Of a stretch of 11,457 bases of DNA, positions 1 through 6,311 are shown piece by piece; within the stretch, counting starts at the first letter, position 1, and the number at the start of each line of letters is the position of its first letter. The notes under the pieces are model-generated. The model was not told the DNA's origin, searched no databases, and saw only the letters and a program-made list of their open reading frames with translations. Source of the stretch: Bdellovibrio sp. (GTDB lineage Bacteria > Bdellovibrionota > Bdellovibrionia > Bdellovibrionales > UBA1609); the NCBI GenBank assembly GCA_003694355.1, contig RFKI01000310.1:1-11457 (forward strand). Reading direction: 5' to 3'. The position numbers and the translations under genes were made by a program.

Positions 1-285
1 AAAAGAAAGAGGCCTTTTCAGAATATCCACACGTACGGTGAGGGCCGGCTGGATACCCTTATGTTTCTGTGGGGCCTGGAATACTCTCACAACATGGGGA
101 TTTTTAGAGGTTTTTAAGGTCCATAGAGTGTCTTTGGCATGAATAGTAAAGCCTAGTTCGGAGGCAAAAAAGTTTGGGCTACTAGAAATGAAGTTGGAAC
201 TGGAGGTGGCAGGAATGGGAGCTGACTTCAAGAAGGGGAGATGGATGAAAAGTGAAAACAAAAGAAGAAGAAATTTTTTAAACAT
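1..285 (-). CDS. Secreted protein of unknown function, N-terminal part (runs off the window)
   Basis: An open frame of 95 codons runs from ATG at 285 to the left edge without a stop, so the gene is partial at its 3' end. The protein starts MFKKF, followed by a run of Leu, Phe and Ile and then a small-residue region (SAPIPATSS). This is a classic Sec signal peptide of about 22-26 residues. No Cys sits at the cleavage region, so it is probably not a lipoprotein. The mature part visible here (about 70 residues) has alternating hydrophobic and polar residues suggesting beta structure, but I recognise no family. It lies 43 bp downstream of the MutY/PD40 frame on the same strand and may be co-transcribed with it. 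No good Shine-Dalgarno sequence precedes the ATG; an A9 run lies about 15 bp upstream. Function unknown; an envelope or periplasmic location is inferred from the signal peptide. Confidence 0.6.
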   Translation of the reverse strand, partial: MFKKFLLLLFSLFIHLPFLKSAPIPATSSSNFISSSPNFFASELGFTIHAKDTLWTLKTSKNPHVVRVFQAPQKHKGIQPALTVRVDILKRPLSF

Positions 286-328
286 AATTTTAGAATAATG
301 TTTTTTTTTGAAAGAAGCAAGTTGAGGT

Positions 329-2224
329 CTAAAGAGAAAGACATTTGGATGGAGGAACGTAGTTCATAACAAAGATTTGAGAAGGGTTAAGGCTTTCAAA
401 GTAGATAAGGTCCCCTTCTGGGGAAAAAACAGGACGTCGTTTATCTATGGAGGAGTGGGTTAGTTGTTTCAGGCAACGGGTTTGAGGGTTATAAGTATAG
501 ATTTCCATAAATTGGCTGTCTCCAATCTGGGCACTGAAGATAAGAAGATCTTTTCGGGGATGCCAGGAGGGAAAAATAAGTCCGCTTTTCGAAGTAAAAA
601 GGTCTTTGGGCTTGAATGGTTTAAATGGGGAGAGAACTAAATCATATTCTTTAAATCCTTCTTTTTGTTCAGCCCAAGCGTAATAAGAGTGAGAAGGAGA
701 TAATTGAGGTGAGATTTTTTTTGTATTTGAAAAAGTAAGCTGTTTTGCTTTCTTCCCTTTAAGAGGCTGTATAAAGATATTGTTTCTATTCTCCTGACCT
801 CTTACAAAAAGGAAAGAGTGGGCTAAGAGTTGCACTTCAGAGTCATAGCCTTTATGAAAGGTTAGGCGCTTTATATGTCGCCCTGTAAGATCACTGAGAT
901 AAATTTCACTTCCAGATTTTTTTTCAAAGAGCCGTTCTTTATCTTCATCAGTGGTGCTGGCATAGGCCAGAAAGTTCTTGTAGGCACTTAAAGAAAGAAT
1001 GTCTCCATGTTGAAAAGTAAGTCGTTTTTCCTCAAGTGACTTTCTATTTAAAATATAAATTTGTTTATTATTGTGTTGCTTTCTTTTTGAGCTAATGTAA
1101 GCGATGTGGAGAAAGTCTCCAAGAGGTTGTGGATGGGTGTTTTCTCCTCCAAAAGTGAGTTGTTTTGCAAAAAGGAGAGGATTGGGTGCAGATGGTTTTG
1201 GGGTGTGTTGACAAGACAAAAGGAAGACTAAGACATAAACACTAAAAACCTGGGATAATACTTTTTGAATGAGAGAGCTGGGAGCTTTCGTTTTAATTCT
1301 GTTTAAGGGAACCCATTTTCTTTCTTCCCATTGAATCGAAGAGCCTAGCGTTCTTTTTTGATCAATTTTTTGAATATAGATGTGGTGATGGGTGATGGTG
1401 TGTTTGATTTTATAGCTTTTAGGGGGAGATTTTAATTTTCTAAAGTTACCAGGAAGCACCCATTGGCTTTTTAGAACAGGCAAGGAGGGATCTTTGACCA
1501 AGAGAATCTTCTGTTGTTTTCGAATGAAATGGATGTTCCAGGACCAATGTTCCATGGATTTTTTAGGTTTTTTAAGTGGAATTTGGTTTTGGGTTTGGCT
1601 TTCAAAGGCTTTGCATGCGGAGTTCCATGGACAAAGAATGCATTTGGGATTTTGAGGCAAACAAATTGTAGCTCCTAGTTCCATAAGGGCTTGGTTCATT
1701 ACAGAACTATCAACTTGAGACACAGCTTGGTCTGCCATATTTTGAAGCTGTTTTTTTTCTTTCGTTTGCCACCATGACCACTTTAGGTTTTCTTTTCTGG
1801 TTAAAACACGGATCACATTTCCGTCGAGGACTCCCACAGCTTCTTTAAAGGCCAAGCTGCTTACGGCTCTGGAAGTATAGGGTCCAAAGCCTGGTAGTTG
1901 AAGCAATTCTTTAAAACTTTTAGGAAACTGTTTTTTTTTGTAAATCATTTTGGCAGCTTTATGAAGATTTCTGGCTCTGGAGTAGTAACCAAGCCCTGAC
2001 CACAGTTCTAAAACATCTTCTTCTTGGGCCTGAGCCAAGTGTTGGAGGGTGGGGAATTTCTGAATAAATCTTTTATAATAGGGAATTACAGCTTGAGAGG
2101 TAGTTTGTTGTAGCATGACTTCAGAGATCCATATTTTATAAGGATCTTTTGTGGTTCTCCATGGTAGAGGGCGTTTGTTTTGTTGAAACCAAGAAAGAAG
2201 CTTTTCTTTTTCTTCATTTGTCAT
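329..2224 (-). CDS. mutY: A/G-specific adenine glycosylase MutY fused in frame to a PD40/TolB-like beta-propeller lipoprotein
   Basis: This is one uninterrupted 631-codon frame with two unrelated halves. Residues 1 to about 325 are MutY, which removes adenine opposite 8-oxoguanine. Visible are the catalytic Glu35 (EVMLQQT), the helix-hairpin-helix LPGFGPYT (110-117), the catalytic Asp134 (LDGNVIR), four [4Fe-4S] cysteines (C188, C195, C198, C204; spacing 6-2-5) and the C-terminal NUDIX-like 8-oxoG recognition domain. In that domain the usual F-S/T-H loop reads ITH at 277-279. Residues 326-338 are hydrophobic and end in LLSC, a lipobox with Cys338. After it come about six PD40 repeats, each beginning K-Q/R-L-T-F or similar (near 354, 400, 452, 494, 540, 586), as in TolB-like propellers. 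MutY proteins are usually about 350 residues long, so the second half would normally be a separate exported lipoprotein. No ATG, GTG or TTG lies in frame between the halves, except a TTG inside the lipobox. The MutY assignment is secure; whether one fused protein is made is uncertain. Confidence 0.88.
   Translation of the reverse strand: MTNEEKEKLLSWFQQNKRPLPWRTTKDPYKIWISEVMLQQTTSQAVIPYYKRFIQKFPTLQHLAQAQEEDVLELWSGLGYYSRARNLHKAAKMIYKKKQFPKSFKELLQLPGFGPYTSRAVSSLAFKEAVGVLDGNVIRVLTRKENLKWSWWQTKEKKQLQNMADQAVSQVDSSVMNQALMELGATICLPQNPKCILCPWNSACKAFESQTQNQIPLKKPKKSMEHWSWNIHFIRKQQKILLVKDPSLPVLKSQWVLPGNFRKLKSPPKSYKIKHTITHHHIYIQKIDQKRTLGSSIQWEERKWVPLNRIKTKAPSSLIQKVLSQVFSVYVLVFLLSCQHTPKPSAPNPLLFAKQLTFGGENTHPQPLGDFLHIAYISSKRKQHNNKQIYILNRKSLEEKRLTFQHGDILSLSAYKNFLAYASTTDEDKERLFEKKSGSEIYLSDLTGRHIKRLTFHKGYDSEVQLLAHSFLFVRGQENRNNIFIQPLKGKKAKQLTFSNTKKISPQLSPSHSYYAWAEQKEGFKEYDLVLSPFKPFKPKDLFTSKSGLIFPSWHPRKDLLIFSAQIGDSQFMEIYTYNPQTRCLKQLTHSSIDKRRPVFSPEGDLIYFESLNPSQIFVMNYVPPSKCLSL
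1211..1270 (-). other. Lipoprotein signal-like junction inside the MutY/PD40 frame
   Basis: This stretch codes for residues 319-338 of the fused frame. It has one basic residue (K321), then the hydrophobic run from V326 to L336 and a lipobox LLSC ending at Cys338 (codon 1211-1213). The following residues QHTPKPSAP resemble the flexible linker of a mature lipoprotein. Read alone from the Ile codon ATT at 1268-1270, it would be a near-ideal signal-peptidase-II signal of about 20 residues. ATT is a very rare start codon, however, and no Shine-Dalgarno sequence precedes it. The ATG in the +1 frame nearby (ATG TCT TAG) stops at once and cannot serve. The signal-like character is read directly from the sequence; its use by the export machinery is inference. 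Confidence 0.6.
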
Positions 2225-2235
2225 ATATTCAAGAA

Positions 2236-2694
2236 ATGAGACAGAATTTCATAGAAGTCAAAGAAATTACCTATAAGGAAACTCTTTCTCCTCGAAGGCA
2301 GTGGCTGCGACCTTTTTTGACAGAGTCTCAGTGTGTTTATCCTGGCGACTTGCATCCAGATAGCTTTCATCTAGGAGCCTTTAGTGGAGATAAGCTTGTA
2401 GGAATTGCTTCTTTTTTTAAGGAAGGGCATGAAGCGCTCCAGGGACAAAATCCTTTTCGTTTAAGACAGATGGCTTCGGCCCCTTCTTTTCGCAATAAGG
2501 GTGTTGGGAGACAGCTGATTCTGGTTGCGAAGAAAATGTTGAAAGAGCGGCAATCCACTCTTCTTTGGTGTCATGCTAGACAAGAGGCTTTTGGGTTCTA
2601 TGAGAAAATGGGTTTTTTGTATTATGGTCCTCTTTTTCATGTGCCTCAAATTGGTCCACATAAAATAATGTATCTACTATTAAAAACTTCTTAA
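2236..2694 (+). CDS. GNAT-family N-acetyltransferase
   Basis: This is a 152-residue protein with the GCN5-related acetyltransferase fold. Central strands around LVGIASF (55-61) and the segment RLRQMA (76-80) lead into acetyl-CoA-binding motif A, RNKGVG (86-91), which matches R/Q-x-x-G-x-G/A. Motif B (about 108-130: LLWCHA then FYEKMGF) is the usual last conserved part of a small GNAT. The frame is open further upstream to an ATG at 2149, but that would read through the start of mutY on the other strand. The ATG at 2236 gives a normal GNAT N-terminus (MRQNFIEVKEI) and is preferred, although its Shine-Dalgarno sequence is weak. The substrate cannot be read from the sequence. It is divergent from mutY, with 11 bp between start codons. 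Confidence 0.85.
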   Translation: MRQNFIEVKEITYKETLSPRRQWLRPFLTESQCVYPGDLHPDSFHLGAFSGDKLVGIASFFKEGHEALQGQNPFRLRQMASAPSFRNKGVGRQLILVAKKMLKERQSTLLWCHARQEAFGFYEKMGFLYYGPLFHVPQIGPHKIMYLLLKTS

Positions 2695-2746
2695 CCTGTC
2701 TCACTTTTATTTTTTAATTTATGTATTTTTGTTGAGAGCTTTTACA

Positions 2747-2769
2747 GGACTAAAGGCTTAGTCTTTTTT
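2747..2769 (+). terminator. Weak intrinsic terminator after the GNAT gene
   Basis: The hexamer GACTAA (2748-2753), a four-base loop AGGC and the complementary TTAGTC (2758-2763) are followed by six T (2764-2769). The shape is that of a Rho-independent terminator about 55 bp after the GNAT stop. The stem has only two G-C pairs, so termination may be inefficient. Confidence 0.4.
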
Positions 2770-2857
2770 CAAAAAAATCCTTTCATTTTTTTGTAGCTTT
2801 TCAGGCATGGAGCTTGCTTCCTTCAAGTCATAGAAAACAAACTTTTAAATGTTAACT

Positions 2858-2865
2858 GGGGGGGG
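2858..2865 (+). promoter_or_regulatory. G8 tract at the ribosome-binding position of the coiled-coil lipoprotein
   Basis: Eight consecutive G end one base before the ATG at 2867. No other purine-rich Shine-Dalgarno sequence lies in reach, so this tract must supply ribosome contact if 2867 is the start. An alternative in-frame ATG at 2849 lies upstream of the tract (ATG TTA ACT then the G run). Starting there, a one-base change in tract length would shift the frame. Homopolymeric G runs of this length are prone to slipped-strand mutation. Confidence 0.5.
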
Positions 2866-2866
2866 A

Positions 2867-3529
2867 ATGAAACAAAAAATCTTGTTTATCTTATTTTTAA
2901 GTGTTTTTGCTGTGGGCTGCAAACAGGGTTTTGCTCCAATAGATCAACAACCCATTTCTCTTAAAACAGGGGATCCAGAGTTTGATAAACGTTTTGATTT
3001 GGGCCAAGTGGAAGAAAGTGCCCAGGTTGCTGAAAAGATGGCACAGTCCACAGAGGTGGCGTTGGAAAAAATCTCAGTGGATTTAAATATTCGAAATAGT
3101 GATATTAGCCTTTTTCGAATTGGGAAACTAAAAAAGAAGTTAAAGAAAATTGAACAAAATTTATCAGACTCTTTTGGCAATTTGAATTTTAATTTACAAA
3201 GCTTAAGGGATAAGCTGGACATGGTTCGTCAAGAAATTCAAGATCGTATTGCCCAACTTGACCCTAACGATCCTCGTCAGGCTCGAGTCATTGAGCGGGC
3301 TCAGAGACTTTTGGACAAAATGGACCTTTTGGAGATGAAATTAGATGGGCTTGTTGATAAAATTCATAGTTTATTAGATCGGTTGAGTGATAGACTGGAT
3401 CGAGTCATAGAAAAAGTTACCTCTAAATTGGGGATAGCAGGAATTCCCGTTCAAATTATCCTTGAAGAGATGAAAAATGAGTTAATAGCTCGTTTAGAAG
3501 ATAAATTAACACAAATTATAGGAGGATGA
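2867..3529 (+). CDS. Coiled-coil lipoprotein of unknown function
   Basis: This is a 220-residue protein with a clear lipoprotein signal: MKQK, a hydrophobic core, then lipobox AVGC with Cys18. The residue after Cys is Lys, not Asp, which by the E. coli rule would favour outer-membrane sorting. Residues 45 to about 95 and 105 to 185 are rich in charged residues with Leu/Ile/Met at heptad-like spacing (for example 144-183, with LLDKMDLLEMKLD and DRLSDRLDRVIEKV), indicating long helices that probably form a coiled coil. The C-terminus (195-218) is a further amphipathic helix. I chose ATG 2867 over ATG 2849 because it gives a normal signal peptide directly behind a G-rich ribosome site. I recognise no family; a structural or scaffolding envelope role is only a guess. 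It appears to be transcribed alone, between a weak terminator upstream and a long hairpin downstream. Confidence 0.75.
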   Translation: MKQKILFILFLSVFAVGCKQGFAPIDQQPISLKTGDPEFDKRFDLGQVEESAQVAEKMAQSTEVALEKISVDLNIRNSDISLFRIGKLKKKLKKIEQNLSDSFGNLNFNLQSLRDKLDMVRQEIQDRIAQLDPNDPRQARVIERAQRLLDKMDLLEMKLDGLVDKIHSLLDRLSDRLDRVIEKVTSKLGIAGIPVQIILEEMKNELIARLEDKLTQIIGG

Positions 3530-3569
3530 GTTTTTAAAAAATAATGCTCCTGATATTTTAAATTAAGGA

Positions 3570-3614
3570 AATAAGTTCATCAGCAAGTACTTAGTGCTTG
3601 CTGATTGACTTATT
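3570..3614 (+). terminator. Long imperfect inverted repeat, probable terminator or RNA hairpin
   Basis: Two 21-base arms (3570-3590 and 3594-3614) flank a three-base loop TTA. The inner 12 pairs (ATCAGCAAGTAC with GTGCTTGCTGAT) form with one G-U wobble. Two mismatches follow, and then AATAAGT pairs with ACTTATT. The element starts about 40 bp after the lipoprotein stop and ends about 40 bp before the next GTG start. The right arm ends in TTATTTT, a modest U-tract, so termination is plausible in either direction. It could instead be an operator or a structured leader of the following operon. Confidence 0.5.
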
Positions 3615-3654
3615 TTGAAGGTATTCTTTAGTTTGAGAAAAAGGCAAATTAAGA

Positions 3655-4149
3655 GTGCGCTTTATAGGCTTAATTTTTTTGTTCTGGAATGCTTTGTCGC
3701 CGGCAGCAGAAAGCTCGCTCAACTGTTCAGCTCAGTCCTTGCAAAGTAAAAGCTGTGAGCTTCAGTATAGAAAATATTTTATTTATTTAAGGCCGCAGAA
3801 AATCCATTTTGACAATAAGGTTGATAAAAAAATATATGATTTTCCAGCTTTTGGTGAGGGAGTTGAATGGAAATCTGCACGTTTGGTTTCGTTTGGGAAT
3901 CGTCTCTTTTTGGAAATAGAAGTTTGGGGGCAGCCTCGTGGTGAGGCTCAAGTACAAGATTTGAAATGGGTGGTTTATGAGATTACTAAAAAAGACCTTT
4001 TAAAGAAAATAGAAAAAGTTGTCCAAAAAAGAAAGCAAATAAAGAAGAAGCTTTTTGTTTATGACCCCCAAGTGCCTCATTATTTGTATCGAACTCCAAG
4101 GGGACATGTTAAATGGCGTTTTGATCAAATGTCCGGAGGTATTAATTGA
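3655..4149 (+). CDS. Small secreted protein, partner of the hybrid histidine kinase
   Basis: This is a 164-residue protein starting with GTG. Residues 1-18 form a short signal peptide (MRFIGLIFLFWN, then ALSPAA before ESS), so export by Sec is likely. Two cysteines (C24 and C34) lie soon after the cleavage region and could form a disulfide in the periplasm. The middle (40-110) is rich in aromatic and hydrophobic residues and looks beta-structured; residues 111-133 are a Lys-rich helix. I recognise no family. Its stop TGA (4147-4149) overlaps the TTG start of the kinase, and the kinase's Shine-Dalgarno sequence lies inside this gene, so the two are translationally coupled. An accessory sensing or ligand-binding role for the kinase is inferred from that coupling only. 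The GTG start has a weak AAGG ten bases upstream. Confidence 0.68.
   Translation: MRFIGLIFLFWNALSPAAESSLNCSAQSLQSKSCELQYRKYFIYLRPQKIHFDNKVDKKIYDFPAFGEGVEWKSARLVSFGNRLFLEIEVWGQPRGEAQVQDLKWVVYEITKKDLLKKIEKVVQKRKQIKKKLFVYDPQVPHYLYRTPRGHVKWRFDQMSGGIN
4135..4140 (+). promoter_or_regulatory. Shine-Dalgarno fixing the TTG start of the kinase
   Basis: A perfect GGAGGT sits five bases before TTG 4146-4148. It lies within the last codons of the upstream gene. It supports the unusual TTG start and the TTGA stop/start overlap. Confidence 0.8.
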
Positions 4150-5870
4150 GTGCTTTTAAAAAGGTCCTTTTTCGTTTAGTAGAGCCTCGGGATAAAACTT
4201 ATGATTTTAAAAAGCGATTTCTGGCTTTGGAGTTTTCAGCGGCCTTCCTTGTTCTCATTATTTTAATATTGGCTTCTTGGATATGGTTTTTATGGGGGGA
4301 AAGAGGCATTATAAACCAAGAGATTTTTCATTATATTTTTGGGGGCAGCTTTCTTTTCTTTTTAGTTTTTTATTTTATAGCTCGAGGGAAATACTATCCT
4401 TTAATCGTTTATTTATTATTAATTTCTCTTATGGTTGTTGTTTATGCAATAACCTATTTTGTATCTCAGCAAACACATTGGGGAATAGCGCTTCGGTATT
4501 TATCTGGTGTGATCTTGTTAGGGAGTTTTATTTTGCCTTTTAGATCTTTTTTGATTGTGAGTCTTCTTAGTGTGTTTCCTGCTATTGTTTTTCCGATTTT
4601 TAGTGAACACATTAGCTATCTCTCTTTAGGAAATGAGTTAAACTTTCTTTCATTTGTGTTTTTATTAACAGGGACACACTCTCTCCTTCGGGAAAAATAC
4701 TATGATTCGTGGAAAAACCTGGAGGAACAAAAAGAAAATGCTCTTTCTGAGTCAGAAAATAAAAATGTTTTTCTGGCATCTATGAGTCATGAAATTCGAA
4801 CTCCTTTAAATGTGATTAATGGTTTTTCTGAAATTCTTTACAAAGAAGATGTTTCTGAAGAAGATCAAAAAGAGTATATAAAAATTATTTATAAAAATAG
4901 TTCTCATTTAATGAGTCTTTTAGAGAATATTATTGATATTACAAAAATTGAAGCTGGGCAGTTAACATTAGAGCCTGTTTTTTTCTATCCTTGTCGAGAG
5001 TTGGAATTTGTAATGGGTCAATTTCAAGAAAGAGCCAAAAAAAAAGGTCTTTATTTAAAAGTGCATAGGGAAACAAGCCAGCATGCAAGAATCTGTTTGG
5101 ATGTTGTTAAGTTTAGGCAAATTATGACAAATCTTTTAGACAATGCCATTAAATACACGGAACAAGGGGGCGTTACGATTTATCTTAATATGCAGCCACA
5201 AGATAAGGGTTATCGCTTTTCTGTGAAAATACAAGATACTGGAGTGGGGATCCAAGAGGAGAAAAAGGATAAGGTGTTTGAGTTTTTTTCATCTAATTTA
5301 CATTCTCAAAAAGTGAAAGAAAAAAGTACAGGAATTGGTTTGGCTTTATGTAAGAAGCTCAGCCAAGCTTTGGGAGGAGATCTTCTTTTGAAAGAAAGCC
5401 GTGCAGGGAGGGGAAGTGTTTTCGAGTTTTTTGTTGATTTAACGGAAGATATGGTTATTTTCGAAGAATATTCCAAAGAGGATTGTCTGTGGCAATTATC
5501 TTCTCAGAAGACAAAGAAGATATTGCTTTTTGAAGAAGACTCCGATCAGCTTTTGTTAATCAAACAAAGTTTACTTGTATCAGGGATGCAGACCCATATT
5601 GTCTCATCCTGTGAAGAAGCTTTAGAATTTTGCAAAAAAGAGGTTGTGGACTTAGCTATTATAGACCTAAGTTTACTTCAAAAAACAGATTATGAGTGTT
5701 TAGGGCGTTTAAGAAAAGAAGGATTTCAAATTCCCTGTATTGCGCTTTCAGGTTTTTCCAATCAGGAAGAGAGAGAGAAAGCGCTAGAACATGGATTTAT
5801 TGCCATTTTAAATAAATCTGTTGGACGGATGGAGCTTTTAAAAGTCATTCGAGAAGTTCTCTTCAGTTAA
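4146..5870 (+). CDS. Membrane-bound hybrid sensor histidine kinase with C-terminal receiver domain
   Basis: This is a 574-residue protein. Six hydrophobic segments (about 28-50, 60-79, 83-106, 115-132, 135-152, 165-181) form a membrane sensor with no large periplasmic loop. A short helical linker leads to the HisKA domain with phospho-accepting His215 (SHEIRTPLN). The HATPase domain shows the N box (N329 to K336, NLLDNAIK), G1 (DTGVGI, 364-369), F box (FEFF, 378-381) and G2 (TGIGLAL, 395-401). A C-terminal receiver (about 457-572) has the phospho-acceptor Asp507, Ser535 and Lys557. Its acidic pair is E463-E464 in place of the usual E/D-D, and the residues after Asp507 and Lys557 are not the common D-x-x-M-P and K-P. 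No DNA-binding regulator is nearby, so the phosphorelay partner lies elsewhere. The TTG start is supported by GGAGGT and the overlap with the upstream gene. Its 3' end overlaps recX by 33 bp. Confidence 0.92.
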   Translation: MSAFKKVLFRLVEPRDKTYDFKKRFLALEFSAAFLVLIILILASWIWFLWGERGIINQEIFHYIFGGSFLFFLVFYFIARGKYYPLIVYLLLISLMVVVYAITYFVSQQTHWGIALRYLSGVILLGSFILPFRSFLIVSLLSVFPAIVFPIFSEHISYLSLGNELNFLSFVFLLTGTHSLLREKYYDSWKNLEEQKENALSESENKNVFLASMSHEIRTPLNVINGFSEILYKEDVSEEDQKEYIKIIYKNSSHLMSLLENIIDITKIEAGQLTLEPVFFYPCRELEFVMGQFQERAKKKGLYLKVHRETSQHARICLDVVKFRQIMTNLLDNAIKYTEQGGVTIYLNMQPQDKGYRFSVKIQDTGVGIQEEKKDKVFEFFSSNLHSQKVKEKSTGIGLALCKKLSQALGGDLLLKESRAGRGSVFEFFVDLTEDMVIFEEYSKEDCLWQLSSQKTKKILLFEEDSDQLLLIKQSLLVSGMQTHIVSSCEEALEFCKKEVVDLAIIDLSLLQKTDYECLGRLRKEGFQIPCIALSGFSNQEEREKALEHGFIAILNKSVGRMELLKVIREVLFS

Positions 5871-6302
5871 TTTTTGCAAAACCTGGTGAATGCATTCGGA
5901 AGAGAACCCTTTGTTTGCCAAAAAAAACTTGAGCTTTTGTTTTTCTTGAAGAGATTTAGGTTTATCTTTTTTTTTCTTTTGTATTAGTTGTAAAGCTTTT
6001 GTTTTTTCTAACTCGAGGTCTTCTGGAATGGAGGGGAGTCCTTTTTCTTTAAGATACTTTTGAATGTAATAATGGCCTTTTCCTTTGCGGTGAAGAGAGA
6101 GGGCTACTTTTTGAGCCAATTCTTTTTCTGGAAGCATCCACTTTTGCTCTTGAGCGTACTGGATGGCTTTTTTAATCGTTTGAGGATCAAATTTTTTGGA
6201 TAGCTTTTGTTGAAGTTCTTTTTTGGAGTGATCTCTTCTAGCAAGGAGATCAGCTAAATAAAGAAGAGCTCGGGAATAAGTTTTGTCAGTGGTGTTTTTC
6301 AT
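5838..6302 (-). CDS. recX: RecX, regulatory protein of RecA
   Basis: This is a 154-residue, Lys-rich helical protein. Near the N-terminus it has the RecX signature: ALLYLADLLARRDHSKKEL (12-30) followed by QQKLSKKF, matching the family pattern of a helix, an arginine pair, Ser, then E-L-x-x-K/R-L. It shows the three similar three-helix repeats expected (about 10-50, 55-90, 100-147). RecX proteins bind along or cap RecA filaments and usually limit recombinase activity. The gene follows pilT on the same strand with a nine-base gap and is therefore probably expressed from the pilT transcript rather than with recA, which is divergently transcribed about 2.4 kb away. Its last 33 bp overlap the end of the kinase gene on the other strand. 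The Shine-Dalgarno sequence is poor, so translation may depend on coupling to pilT. Confidence 0.8.
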   Translation of the reverse strand: MKNTTDKTYSRALLYLADLLARRDHSKKELQQKLSKKFDPQTIKKAIQYAQEQKWMLPEKELAQKVALSLHRKGKGHYYIQKYLKEKGLPSIPEDLELEKTKALQLIQKKKKDKPKSLQEKQKLKFFLANKGFSSECIHQVLQKLTEENFSNDF

Positions 6303-6311
6303 AAAGAAAAA

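Noticed and set aside
2149..2235. Upstream extension of the acetyltransferase to ATG 2149
   Set aside because: It would lie over the start of mutY on the other strand and adds residues not typical of a GNAT N-terminus.
2849..2866. ATG 2849 as the true start of the coiled-coil lipoprotein
   Set aside because: It has no ribosome site and would put LTGGG in front of a normal signal peptide; kept only as a possibility in the phase-variation finding.
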